64,000 nt of DNA from SZUA-309 sp965215995 (lineage in GTDB: Bacteria; Pseudomonadota; Gammaproteobacteria; Pseudomonadales; Azotimanducaceae): the NCBI GenBank assembly GCA_965215995.1, contig OZ244128.1, positions 1,984,001-2,048,000 on the forward strand, in the 5' to 3' direction. Below are positions 16,244-23,954 of the stretch, piece after piece. Positions within the stretch are counted from its first letter, which is position 1, and every line of letters begins with the position of its first letter. The notes beneath the pieces are model-generated. The model did no database searches. It was not told where the DNA came from and worked only from the letters and a program-made list of their open reading frames with translations. A program made the translations under genes and the position numbers.

Positions 16244-17362
16244 CTACTCCCCGCCGTCGTCCAGTCCACTGATGGGCTTGTAGTACGGCTTGTCACCCAA
16301 GGTTTCGACTTTCTTCTGCCAGTTGGCACCGGCTTCCTCGGGGGTGTAGGCCCAATCCTGGCGGTGATAGTTCCAGCTGTCCGGGTTCAAGGTTTGCGCA
16401 AGCTCCCAGTACTGTTCCGCCTTTTCGTTCTGCGCCCGGGATTTGAAGTAGCTGGCGAGACGGAAGGCTGCATCTGCTCGGGCCTCATCGTCACTTTTCA
16501 CGGCGATTTCCACAGGATCGCTGACGAACTGGCTGTCGGCACCGTGCGCGACCCAGTCGGCCACCATGGGTGCATAGTCTTCCCGCCCGAACTCGAAGCC
16601 CCCAAGATTGTGCTTGGTCGCATAGCTTCCCTCGTCGACGCGCAGCACGTGCCCATCCTCGTCGATCCAGACCGCAGAGGGTACGTTCACCAGGCTGAAG
16701 AGGGCACTCAGCTGATGGGTCGGATCCACCAGCCCTACATAGGTCGCACCCGCTCGTTCATACCAGGGTGCAGCCGCGGCGGTTCCCTGGGTGTCCTGTG
16801 CGGCTGCCAGGATGACGAAGTTGTCGTCTGCCAGCGTTTCGTAGACTGCCTGCCAACCCGACAGGTCGAAGCGGCATCCTCACCAGCTGGCCCAGCTGAG
16901 CAGCATGATCTTCTTCCCTTTGAAATCGCTGAGACGATGGCTTTGTCCGTGCCAGTCCATCAGTTCGAAGTCCGGTGCCAGACCTCGCCTGGATAGGCTC
17001 GAGCGCTGGGCCGGGATCTCACCGAGGCTGAAAGTCTGGGTTTCATGGTCGGCGACGATCGCTTGCTGCACGCGCCGTGCGAGTTCGGTGACGTTGACCC
17101 AGCCTTGATCCTGGCGCGTGACGAAGATGTTGCTGTCTTCATCCTGGCGGACGGGTACGCAGATTTCATCCAGACAAGCACCTTCGGGCTTGAGCTCGAA
17201 GCCGTTCACCGCAGGTAAGTCGGACTTCCGTACCCAGAGATTGATGGGGTCGGGCAAGGTAGCATCGACGGTGGTGACACCGTCCAAAGTGACGATGTTG
17301 GCTGGGTACGCGGCCAACGGAAGAAGCAAAAAGGTCAGGACCGAAAGGCAGGTGGTTTTCAC
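16244..17362 (-). CDS. Exported ResA-like thioredoxin-fold selenoprotein (WAxxUGC), read through UGA at 16882-16880
   Basis: One frame from GTG 17362 (AAGGA 7 bases upstream) to 16244 with one in-frame UGA, at codon 161; 372 residues with Sec161. Residues 1-21 are a signal peptide (ending AAYPA). An N-terminal domain of about 100 residues that I do not recognise is followed by a redoxin domain: APDFELMDWHG, LSDFKGKKIMLLSWASW, then U-G-C-R-F-D-L and VPSAVWIDEDGHVLR. UGA thus replaces the first active-site Cys of the WAxWCxxC motif, here in the shorter U-G-C form. Residues about 290-345 look TPR-like. It should act as a thiol-disulfide oxidoreductase in the periplasm. Clean frame on both sides and a hairpin after UGA favour a selenoprotein over a pseudogene. 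Confidence 0.75.
16851..16876 (-). promoter_or_regulatory. Putative bacterial SECIS hairpin for the ResA-like selenoprotein
   Basis: On the minus strand, starting 3 bases after the UGA: outer stem of 5 pairs (16876-16872 with 16855-16851), one C-U mismatch, inner stem of 5 pairs with two G-U (16870-16866 with 16861-16857), loop CCUG. The loop G is 18 bases after the UGA. A second folding (stem 16869-16864 with 16858-16853, loop UGUCG) puts G second in the loop, closer to the known rule. Weaker than the redoxin hairpin. Confidence 0.5.
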
Positions 17363-17473
17363 GTCCGGTTCCTTAGTGAGTAGCGCTAAGGGCGATCATA
17401 CCCTACGTAGCGATCAGCCGGGTGACCGGCTCTATAGCGGGAACGGTCAGCTCCTCCTCGGCGGAAAATCGGG

Positions 17474-17878
17474 CTATGTGTCTACATTGGAGCAATATGT
17501 TTGAAGCTGAGACAACCACTTCAGCGCTTGTTGGCGATCCGTAAAGGTCTCGACTTCGGATGCGCCAGTCGTATCAAACAGAGCAGCTATTACTCTGGCG
17601 AGCATGATCATGGAGTCGGGTACGAGCAGAGCAGTTCGCCCAGGCTTACACAGGTCCTGAACAGATTTTGCCCGCTCTGGAAGCCTCTGGATGACCTCAG
17701 GGGTTACGCCAGTTGTGTCCCACTGAGTAAGGTCGTAGATGACCTTGTCATGCTCTGCCCACAACTCCTGCTTGTTCATCGCGTACCGAAAAAACATGGA
17801 GACGCTCGCCCGACCGACCAGGTGCACGTGAAGCACATCGCCGTCGGTGGCATGCAGAATGTCCGAGATCTTGTCCAT
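17474..17878 (-). CDS. SpoIIAA-like (STAS/SEC14-type) protein
   Basis: 134 residues from ATG 17878, chosen because longer starts would run into the Pmp3 gene. The pattern DVLHVHLVGRAS, VIYDLTQWDTTGVTPE and a C-terminal FTDRQQALKWL fits the small SpoIIAA-like family with alternating strands and helices; this is a family-level guess. Soluble, cytoplasmic. Known members are not well characterised; lipid binding or anti-sigma-type interaction has been suggested. It lies 41 bases after Pmp3, in the same direction as the OmpA and sigma genes. Confidence 0.6.
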   Translation of the reverse strand: MDKISDILHATDGDVLHVHLVGRASVSMFFRYAMNKQELWAEHDKVIYDLTQWDTTGVTPEVIQRLPERAKSVQDLCKPGRTALLVPDSMIMLARVIAALFDTTGASEVETFTDRQQALKWLSQLQTYCSNVDT

Positions 17879-17919
17879 CGTCACGGTGTTTGCAGCGACG
17901 CCATCTTCGCGTGGCACAT

Positions 17920-18075
17920 TTAGAGTACGACCCACAAGGCGTGAATGACTCCCGGGACGTAGAACAACAAACACAGCAGTATGTTAAGCAACAAGCTGCC
18001 CGTAGCACCTTCCTTGAGAAAGACCGCCAGCGGTGGCAGCAGAACGGCAAGAACGATAAGTAGAATCCTGTTCAC
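17920..18075 (-). CDS. Pmp3/YqaE-type small membrane protein
   Basis: 51 residues from GTG 18075 with AGGAG 6 bases upstream. Two hydrophobic helices flank a short loop: residues 4-20 (LLIVLAVLLPPLAVFL) and 28-50, with the family signatures LPPLAVFL and FYVPGVIHALWVV. Family members in plants, yeast and bacteria are plasma-membrane proteins that help keep membrane potential and salt tolerance. It sits between the OmpA-like gene and the SpoIIAA-like gene, in a cluster with a MscS channel, so a role in osmotic or envelope stress is likely. Confidence 0.85.
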   Translation of the reverse strand: MNRILLIVLAVLLPPLAVFLKEGATGSLLLNILLCLLFYVPGVIHALWVVL

Positions 18076-18145
18076 GACAGTCTCCTGAACGTAGTTTGAT
18101 GAAACCGGCCCGCACCCGATACTGCTGGGTGCAGGCCGTACTGCC

Positions 18146-19297
18146 CTATTGCATCTGCCTCACTTCTCGAGTGGCTGAGATCACCGCCGTCACACGACGG
18201 TTCTGACTGCGGCCCTCTCTTGTGTCGTTGTCGGCGATCGGCCGTTCTTCGCCATAGCCTCGGCTAGCCAAACGAGCTTCGCTGACGCCGAGTGAAACCA
18301 ACTCATCCGCAACAGCCTGAGCGCGCTGCTCGGACAGCAACTGGTTGTACTCAGCGGTACCTGTGTTGTCGGTGTGACCTTCGATTTCCGCCCGCGTCTG
18401 CGGGTATTCTCTAAGGAATGCAGCGACTTGCCTGATTTGGTCAGCATGTGTTGGCTGTATCTCTGCGGCGTTGGAAGGAAACTCGAGGTAAAGGTCGAAC
18501 GTGACGGTTTCTTCAAGCATCACGTAGCAGCCGTGCTCATCCACCCGTGCTCCCGCTTCCGTGTCTGGACATTGATCTTTGCTGTTTACAACGCCATCGC
18601 GGTCATCATCGAGCTCGCAGCCGTCTGCATCGACGGTCGCGTTAGCAGCGGTATTTGGGCATCTGTCCGGACCGTCATCCACGCCGTCGCCATCGCTATC
18701 AACGGATGCGGCCGCAGCTAACATCACCGGTGCAGCTTCGGATTTGGTAGGCCCGAGACTCAGGGTAAGCCCGAGCATCGCGAAGGGCTCCAGCTTTTTC
18801 GAATCGTAGGAATAGACGGCCCGTAAATCGCCGCGGAAGCTCATGCGGCCACCCATGTGACGGAAGAATCCAATACCAGCGTTGTACTCGCGTTCGAACT
18901 CTTCCAGTTCCGGCGGTGTGCTGGAGTAGTCGGTGCGTCCTGCACCTAGTGTGAGGTACGGCTTGAAGGCACCGCCATCCTCCCGCAGCATATAGAGCAG
19001 ATTCAGCCAACCGGATTCAGCGCGAGTGCTGAACGTGCCGGATTCCGGTTCCGCTCGAAGATACAGGCCTTCGATAGCCCAGCGGTCGGAGATGGCCCAG
19101 CCTACTCCCCCTCCGTACCCTAAATCGGTGTCATCAAACTCTGACGAGCGGATCAACGCCCCTACGCCGGAAACGAATACCTGATTGCGGGTCGGCATCG
19201 CTTCCGCTGCGCGTACCGTACTTGCAGCACAGGTGAGCAGCAGAGCGGTGCAGGTGAGCCACATCAAGCGGCGAATCGGTTCCGGTGAGTCTCTCAT
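18146..19297 (-). CDS. OmpA-family outer membrane protein with TSP3 calcium repeats
   Basis: 383 residues. Signal peptide 1-31 (ending STVRAAEA), then an N-terminal beta-barrel of about 150 residues (FVSGVGALIRSSEF, alternating strands, ending LGLTLSLGP). About 200-250 hold two thrombospondin type 3 repeats with Asp-rich loops (DSDGDGVDDGPDRC, DDDRDGVVNSKDQC) that bind calcium. Residues 255-375 are the OmpA C-terminal peptidoglycan-binding domain (IEGHTDNTGT, SEQRAQAVADEL, NRRV). It probably ties the outer membrane to the wall. It lies 92 bases after the ECF sigma gene in the same direction and may be one of its targets. Confidence 0.9.
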   Translation of the reverse strand: MRDSPEPIRRLMWLTCTALLLTCAASTVRAAEAMPTRNQVFVSGVGALIRSSEFDDTDLGYGGGVGWAISDRWAIEGLYLRAEPESGTFSTRAESGWLNLLYMLREDGGAFKPYLTLGAGRTDYSSTPPELEEFEREYNAGIGFFRHMGGRMSFRGDLRAVYSYDSKKLEPFAMLGLTLSLGPTKSEAAPVMLAAAASVDSDGDGVDDGPDRCPNTAANATVDADGCELDDDRDGVVNSKDQCPDTEAGARVDEHGCYVMLEETVTFDLYLEFPSNAAEIQPTHADQIRQVAAFLREYPQTRAEIEGHTDNTGTAEYNQLLSEQRAQAVADELVSLGVSEARLASRGYGEERPIADNDTREGRSQNRRVTAVISATREVRQMQ

Positions 19298-19389
19298 GGA
19301 GGCATCCCTTGATCTCGTTGTTTACTACAAGACCAAGCCCGATGCGCAAAAGTCACAACACAAGATAGCTTTCTGATCTTAAGGCGGAC

Positions 19390-19929
19390 TCATTGACGTG
19401 CGGCCAGCGGTTCGAGCTTTCGAAGTGCACGGTAGTAGCGCATCTTCGTGGTGCTCAGATTGAGATTCAGTATCTGCGCGATCTCCTGGAACTCGAGCTC
19501 GTCCACCAGACGAAAAGCGAGCAGGGTGCGCTCCTCGACCGTCAGGTGATTGAGAAGCCGGTCAAGTTCGATGCGGCTGGTGTCTGATCCCTCCTCGCTA
19601 TCAACTGATTCCTGATAGGTGGGATCCAAGGCCAATGCTTCCGTTTTTCGGCGCTCGCGGCTTTCTGCATCCAGGTGGCTGCGACTACGATTTACCACAA
19701 TGGTTGCCAGCCAACTCCAGAACCTATCTGGCTGGTCCAAATTCGGCAGCGCGTGATAAGCACGCACCATCGCATCCTGAGCCACTGTTTCGGCATCGTC
19801 CCTGTCGGCGACAATGCCCATTGCCAGGCTCCTGACGCGTGCGTAGTAGCGACCGGCCAGCACTTCGAACGCCGTGTTGCGGTGAGGGAGTTCGCGTTGC
19901 GCCAGCCGGACGAGTTCCTCGTCGGTCAC
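19390..19929 (-). CDS. ECF-type RNA polymerase sigma factor
   Basis: 179 residues from GTG 19929. Sigma region 2 spans about 20-85 (YYARVRSLAMGIVADRDDAE, then WLATIVVNRSRSHLD) and region 4 about 120-175 (LTVEERTLLAFRLVDELEFQ and a helix-turn-helix ending RYYRALRKLEPLA). No anti-sigma gene is adjacent; instead the MscS gene is 15 bases upstream and the OmpA-like gene 92 bases downstream. Regulation of envelope or osmotic genes is inferred from this setting. The missing anti-sigma factor means control is by another route or by a gene elsewhere. Confidence 0.88.
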   Translation of the reverse strand: MTDEELVRLAQRELPHRNTAFEVLAGRYYARVRSLAMGIVADRDDAETVAQDAMVRAYHALPNLDQPDRFWSWLATIVVNRSRSHLDAESRERRKTEALALDPTYQESVDSEEGSDTSRIELDRLLNHLTVEERTLLAFRLVDELEFQEIAQILNLNLSTTKMRYYRALRKLEPLAARQ

Positions 19930-19944
19930 CGGTATGCCCGCGCG

Positions 19945-20775
19945 CTAACCCTTCTCGATCACGACACTCGAGGTGAGCTGGCGGTTGGGGATGCTGACGA
20001 GATCTCCATCGTCCCTTCTCACAACGACGTTGATAGCGCCGATAGACTCGATCGTCCCGTGGTAGCCATCCACTTCGATCCGCGAACCCGGCTGAAACTG
20101 GTCGCGGATGTAGGATCCCGACAACACGTTGGCGGCGACCTCACGAGACCCTAGCCCGAATGCCAACGCTGCAGCTGCACCGGCTGAGATCAGAATGATC
20201 GAAATCGCTTGGGTGAGAATGGCCGTCTCCAGGTCGAGCTGCCCGATCGCCAGAGCAATGACGATGACGCTCAGCATCACATAGGCGGCAGAACCCAGGC
20301 CCGAGGCATACTCCAAGCCAATCCCCTCGGCACCGGTTCGAATGGCATCCCTCACAAACCCAGCGATCAGCAGACCGGCGAGCAGGATAAAGACCGCGCC
20401 CAGAATCTTGGGCAAGTACTGCACCAGCGAGTCTATTGTGGCTGATACTCGCGGCAGACCGAGTGTTTCGGTGACCGAAACGACAAAGGTCAGCATCAAG
20501 ATCCAGAAAACGACTCGAGAGACGATGTGCGAGACGGAAACGTTCACACCTGCCCGCTCCAGAGCACCGACCAGTCCTGTGTTCTCACTATAGCCGTCGA
20601 CGCCAAGCCGCTTCAGGAGCTTTTCCAGAAGACGGGAGACTATTCGGGCAAAAAAGTAACCGAACCCGAGAATAAGCAAGGCGGCGAACAGACTCGGCAG
20701 GAATGCCGCCACTGTGGACCACAAAGTGGTCGCCGCCGCCATCAGCGACTCGGTCCAGAGGTCAATCGTCTCCAT
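19945..20775 (-). CDS. Small-conductance mechanosensitive channel (MscS family)
   Basis: 276 residues, close to E. coli MscS (286). Four hydrophobic segments: about 12-50, 85-105, 123-150 and 165-205; the last corresponds to the pore-lining helix with Ala/Gly packing (LISAGAAAALAFGLGSREVAANVLSG), followed by the beta domain (FQPGSRIEVDGYHGTIESIG, VSIPNRQL). It opens when membrane tension rises on hypo-osmotic shock and releases solutes. The start ATG overlaps the stop of a 78-residue gene by one base and the ECF sigma gene follows after 15 bases, so the three are probably one operon. Confidence 0.92.
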   Translation of the reverse strand: METIDLWTESLMAAATTLWSTVAAFLPSLFAALLILGFGYFFARIVSRLLEKLLKRLGVDGYSENTGLVGALERAGVNVSVSHIVSRVVFWILMLTFVVSVTETLGLPRVSATIDSLVQYLPKILGAVFILLAGLLIAGFVRDAIRTGAEGIGLEYASGLGSAAYVMLSVIVIALAIGQLDLETAILTQAISIILISAGAAAALAFGLGSREVAANVLSGSYIRDQFQPGSRIEVDGYHGTIESIGAINVVVRRDDGDLVSIPNRQLTSSVVIEKG

Positions 20776-21011
20776 TACGCACCTCCAGCGCTATATCGTT
20801 GATTCATAGAGAAAAAAGCCGCCAATATCATCAGGATTGTCCGGGTCAGGCGGGCGAAGCCCAATCCTATTAGCTCGCGGGCTGAGGTCTGACGGTTTGC
20901 CTTGCGCAAGGCTCTCTGCACTCCAGCCTCCGGGGTTTCCGACCAACTGGAATTCATGTGCATCCAGCGACGATAGGCGTTTTCGATCTCGGTATCGGTT
21001 GGTGAAGGCAT
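20775..21011 (-). CDS. Small protein with one C-terminal TM segment, coupled to the MscS gene
   Basis: 78 residues from ATG 21011 with GAGGAGA upstream. The first 45 residues are polar (ENAYRRWMHMNSSWSETPEA); about 48-68 is a hydrophobic helix. I do not recognise it. Its stop codon overlaps the MscS start (TAATG), so translational coupling is likely and it may modulate or accompany the channel. Good ribosome site and coupling make it a likely real gene. Confidence 0.6.
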   Translation of the reverse strand: MPSPTDTEIENAYRRWMHMNSSWSETPEAGVQRALRKANRQTSARELIGLGFARLTRTILMILAAFFSMNQRYSAGGA

Positions 21012-21450
21012 GACTTCTCCTCAGCTATCTACTTTTAAGGCCCGGCCAGTATTAAGACCCGACCAACGCACCCCGAGTCACAAAAAGGCGACTCCGGAGA
21101 GCGCAGTGCTGGTTTCGCCGAGGACGGATGGGCGGCAACAGCCTCTCTAGCCAGGGGTGGCACGCTTCTCGGTGGTTAGACAGGTCTAGCTCATGCCATT
21201 CAACACGAGCGCCAATACGAACAGTGCTCTGGTTGACTGTTTTGAGATTGAGCCGGGTGAACTGTTTAGAAAAGTGTGACCTTAGGGTGCAAGCTGGGCA
21301 CGGTTTTGGCACAACTAAGAATCAAGGAGTAACCTCCCGCGATCGCGAGTCTTAGCCCACTGCGGGTGGGATGGCATCATCAACCTGGTGTAGTGAATAC
21401 CGGCTATCCCCTATTAAGTGGGAAGAGCCCCGGGCAGCACCACCTGGAGA
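21012..21450 (+). other. 439-bp stretch without a recognised gene
   Basis: It lies between the 78-residue gene and the 3' end of tRNA-Met, both on the minus strand. Short open frames exist on both strands (for example 21052-21312 minus) but they have no family signature, no clear ribosome site and odd composition. It may carry the promoter of the MscS operon and possibly an unannotated RNA on the plus strand, since an intrinsic terminator in that direction stands at 21541-21580. Confidence 0.5.
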
Positions 21451-21527
21451 TGGTAGCTACGGGTGGACTTGAACCACCGACCCCAGCATTATGAATGCTG
21501 TGCTCTAACCAGCTGAGCTACGTAGCC
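21451..21527 (-). tRNA. tRNA-Met (CAT, elongator)
   Basis: 77 bases with encoded CCA. The anticodon arm is CAGCA-TTCATAA-TGCTG, anticodon CAT; the T arm contains GGTTCAAGTCC. The acceptor pairs fully except that position 1-72 is a G-U pair. The initiator-type 1-72 mismatch is absent and the anticodon stem lacks the three G-C pairs of an initiator, so it is the elongator. It stands alone, upstream of no other RNA gene. Confidence 0.93.
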
Positions 21528-21540
21528 ATTGATGGGCTCT

Positions 21541-21580
21541 GGCGTCGCTCCAATCAGAACGTTAGAGTGGCGCCTTTTTT
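21541..21580 (+). terminator. Intrinsic terminator on the plus strand
   Basis: Arms 21541-21550 and 21565-21574 pair over 10 positions (two G-U), with a 14-base loop and six T residues (21575-21580). There is no plus-strand gene upstream for it to end: the nearest features to the left are on the minus strand. It could end an unknown RNA or block transcription into ubiC. Confidence 0.55.
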
Positions 21581-21613
21581 CAGGGTGCGCGATTTTCCGG
21601 CACCCTCCCTGAG

Positions 21614-22177
21614 ATGTCAAACCCAGCAGTTTCTCCGGCTCGAGACCCGGATTGCGGGCCTATCGATCCGTTTCAGGTACGTCCGTTGCCGGCCCCCTGC
21701 TCACCGGCGGATCGTCTGCGCGCCTGGATCGATCTCTCCGGCTCTATGACCCGCTCCATTGCTGACGCCCTCGGTGAGGTGCCGGTCGTGCACCCAGGAG
21801 TTGAAGGACCTACGGCCCTGGCACCCTGGGAGCGTCGCCTGCTCGGCATTGGCGAAGCGGCAGGATATACCCGTGCGGTGTTGCTCACGGTGAACGACCG
21901 GGTTGTGCTCACCGCCCGAACCGTCAGCCGGTTGGGGGATCCGGCTCTGGAGGTCATCCGCAAACTTGGCTCTCGCCCCCTGGCACAGCTCCTCTTCGAC
22001 GATCCCCGCTGGGTACGAGGGAGCGCGCCGATTCCGCTGATCGAGCTGGGGCAGCGACGCATCGGACGTACCTGCCTGTGGCGGGCCAGCCGACTGGACG
22101 GGCGTCGTGCCGAGAGCAAACTTCTGGTCAGCGAGTTTTTCGAAGCCGGTCTGACGGCGGACCCACCGGTCGAGTGA
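21614..22177 (+). CDS. ubiC: Chorismate lyase
   Basis: 187 residues. It converts chorismate to 4-hydroxybenzoate and pyruvate, the first step of ubiquinone synthesis, in the cytoplasm. Family features: EAGYTRAVLLTVNDRVVLTARTV-type central strands with the Arg of ARTV, the LGSRPLAQLLFDD segment, and a late Glu in LLVSEFFE (equivalent to the catalytic Glu of E. coli UbiC). The N-terminal 30 residues are variable. No ubiA follows. It ends one base before the convergent ychF stop. Sequence identity is modest, so the call rests on the motif set. Confidence 0.8.
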   Translation: MSNPAVSPARDPDCGPIDPFQVRPLPAPCSPADRLRAWIDLSGSMTRSIADALGEVPVVHPGVEGPTALAPWERRLLGIGEAAGYTRAVLLTVNDRVVLTARTVSRLGDPALEVIRKLGSRPLAQLLFDDPRWVRGSAPIPLIELGQRRIGRTCLWRASRLDGRRAESKLLVSEFFEAGLTADPPVE

Positions 22178-22178
22178 A

Positions 22179-23270
22179 TCAGACGTTGAACCGAAACAGG
22201 ATCACATCACCGTCCTGTACTTCGTAGTCCTTGCCTTCCGAGCGCCACTTACCCGCTTCTTTCGCACCCTGCTCGCCTTTGCAGGCGATGTAGTCCTCAA
22301 ACGACACGACTTCGGCCCGGATGAATCCCCGCTCGAAGTCGGTGTGAATCACCCCGGCTGCCTGCGGCGCCTTGGTGCCGATCGGCACGGTCCAGGCCCG
22401 GGCTTCTTTCGGCCCTGCAGTGAAATAGTGATGCAGACCGAGCAGCTTGTACCCCGCTCGAATCACCCGATTGAGACCCGGCTCCTCGAGTCCAAGTGAC
22501 TCCAGGAACTCATCCCTGTCCTCGTCTTCAAGCTCGGCAATCTCCGCCTCGATCTTGTTGCAGATCGGCACCACTTCGGCGCCTTCGCTGACTGCGAGTT
22601 CCCTGACCGAATCCAGCATCGGATTGTCCTCGAAGCCGTCCTCCGCCACGTTGGCTATATAGAGCACGGGCTTGGCTGTGATCAGATGGTACTCCTTCAG
22701 ATGTGCCAGCTGCTCTCGAGTGAGCTCGAGGGCGCGCACCGGTTTACCTTCTGCCAGGCCATCGCTGACCAGCTGCAGAATCTCCATCAGGCTGCGCGCA
22801 TCCTTATCCCCGGAATTCGCAACTCGGCGGGTGCGATCGAGCACCTTATCCACGGTTTCCATATCTGCCAGGGCGAGCTCGGTGTTGATGATCTCGATGT
22901 CGTCAATCGGTGAGATCTGTCCGGACACGTGCACGACGTTCTCATCCTCGAAGCAGCGCACCACGTGGGCGATGGCGTCCGTCTCCCGGATGTGGGCCAG
23001 GAACTGATTGCCGAGCCCCTCGCCTTTGGAAGCCCCGGCTACGAGACCGGCAATGTCCACGAACTCCATAGTGGTCGGCACCACTTCCTTTGAGGCGGCC
23101 AGCTCAGCCACCTGCTCCAGCCGTGGGTCCGGCACGGGTACCACACCGGTGTTGGGGTCGATGGTGCAGAACGGGAAGTTTTCTGCATCGATCCCCGCCT
23201 TGGTCAGCGCGTTGAAGAGCGTCGACTTGCCCACGTTGGGCAGACCGACGATGCCGCAATTGAATCCCAC
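22179..23270 (-). CDS. ychF: Ribosome-associated P-loop ATPase YchF (OLA1 family)
   Basis: 363 residues, exactly the E. coli length. G1 loop GLPNVGKSTLFN at residues 8-19, DIAGLVAGASKGEGLGN as G3, and CNKIEAE in the place of NKxD, the change that gives ATP over GTP preference. A coiled-coil arm and the C-terminal TGS domain follow (HTDFERGFIRAEV). It binds ribosomes and affects oxidative-stress response and start-codon choice. It follows pth by 60 bases in the same direction, as in many Gammaproteobacteria. Confidence 0.97.
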   Translation of the reverse strand: MGFNCGIVGLPNVGKSTLFNALTKAGIDAENFPFCTIDPNTGVVPVPDPRLEQVAELAASKEVVPTTMEFVDIAGLVAGASKGEGLGNQFLAHIRETDAIAHVVRCFEDENVVHVSGQISPIDDIEIINTELALADMETVDKVLDRTRRVANSGDKDARSLMEILQLVSDGLAEGKPVRALELTREQLAHLKEYHLITAKPVLYIANVAEDGFEDNPMLDSVRELAVSEGAEVVPICNKIEAEIAELEDEDRDEFLESLGLEEPGLNRVIRAGYKLLGLHHYFTAGPKEARAWTVPIGTKAPQAAGVIHTDFERGFIRAEVVSFEDYIACKGEQGAKEAGKWRSEGKDYEVQDGDVILFRFNV

Positions 23271-23330
23271 CTGGTTCGCTCCGTTACGTCTGGGCTTCGC
23301 CTCTTCTTAATTTCGGCTTTGCCTGTTTGA

Positions 23331-23930
23331 TTACGCCTGGTCTTCGCCTTTGTCGGGCGCGTGCAGCCAGTTCATCACCTTCTGAAAGTTACCGTCGAGC
23401 AGATCGTCGAGAACGGTCTCGGGTAACTCGAAGGCATCTTCAATCAGTCGCCGCTCATCCGCCGGCGTGGTCACGGAGGTCAGAAACGGAGTGACCCGGT
23501 CTCTGTCACCCGGGTGGCCGACGCCGATCCGCAACCGGTGAAAACCCCGGGCGCTGCCAAGCCCCTCGATCACGCTCTTGATGCCATTATGGCCATTGGC
23601 GCCACCACCACTCTTCAACCGCAGCACACCCGGCTCGAAAGCCATCTCGTCGTAAGCCACCAGAATCTCTTCCGGCTCGATCTTGAAAAAGTGCGCCAGT
23701 GGCCCGACGGATTCGCCGGACAGATTCATGAAGGTCTGCGGCAGCACAAGGCGCAGATCATGGCCAAGCACGTCACCACGCCCCACGTCACCTTTGAATT
23801 TCGACTCGTAAGCCAGACGGATGCCGAACCGACGGGCAAGCCGGTCGACAAACCAGACACCGACATTGTGTCGGGTGTCTGCGTATCGCGGGCCTGGGTT
23901 CCCCAGGCCCGCTATCAGGCGGATGGCCAT
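23331..23930 (-). CDS. pth: Peptidyl-tRNA hydrolase
   Basis: 199 residues (E. coli 194). It frees tRNA from peptidyl-tRNA dropped by ribosomes. The signature GLGNPGPRYADTRHNVG at the start contains the catalytic His (RHN), and MNLSGESVG, AYDEM and GGGANGHNGIKS carry the other substrate-binding residues (Asn, Asp). Placed 24 bases after rplY and before ychF, the usual order prs-rplY-pth-ychF. No oddity. Confidence 0.97.
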   Translation of the reverse strand: MAIRLIAGLGNPGPRYADTRHNVGVWFVDRLARRFGIRLAYESKFKGDVGRGDVLGHDLRLVLPQTFMNLSGESVGPLAHFFKIEPEEILVAYDEMAFEPGVLRLKSGGGANGHNGIKSVIEGLGSARGFHRLRIGVGHPGDRDRVTPFLTSVTTPADERRLIEDAFELPETVLDDLLDGNFQKVMNWLHAPDKGEDQA

Positions 23931-23954
23931 GCTGCAACGCTCGAGGCGCTTGGA

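Noticed and set aside
16880..16882. Sequencing error as the cause of UGA in the ResA-like gene
   Set aside because: Cannot be fully excluded, but a second UGA in the same functional position in a different gene 6 kb away makes an error unlikely.
21052..21312. 86-codon open frame on the minus strand
   Set aside because: No ribosome site, no family signature, unusual Cys/His/Arg-rich composition.
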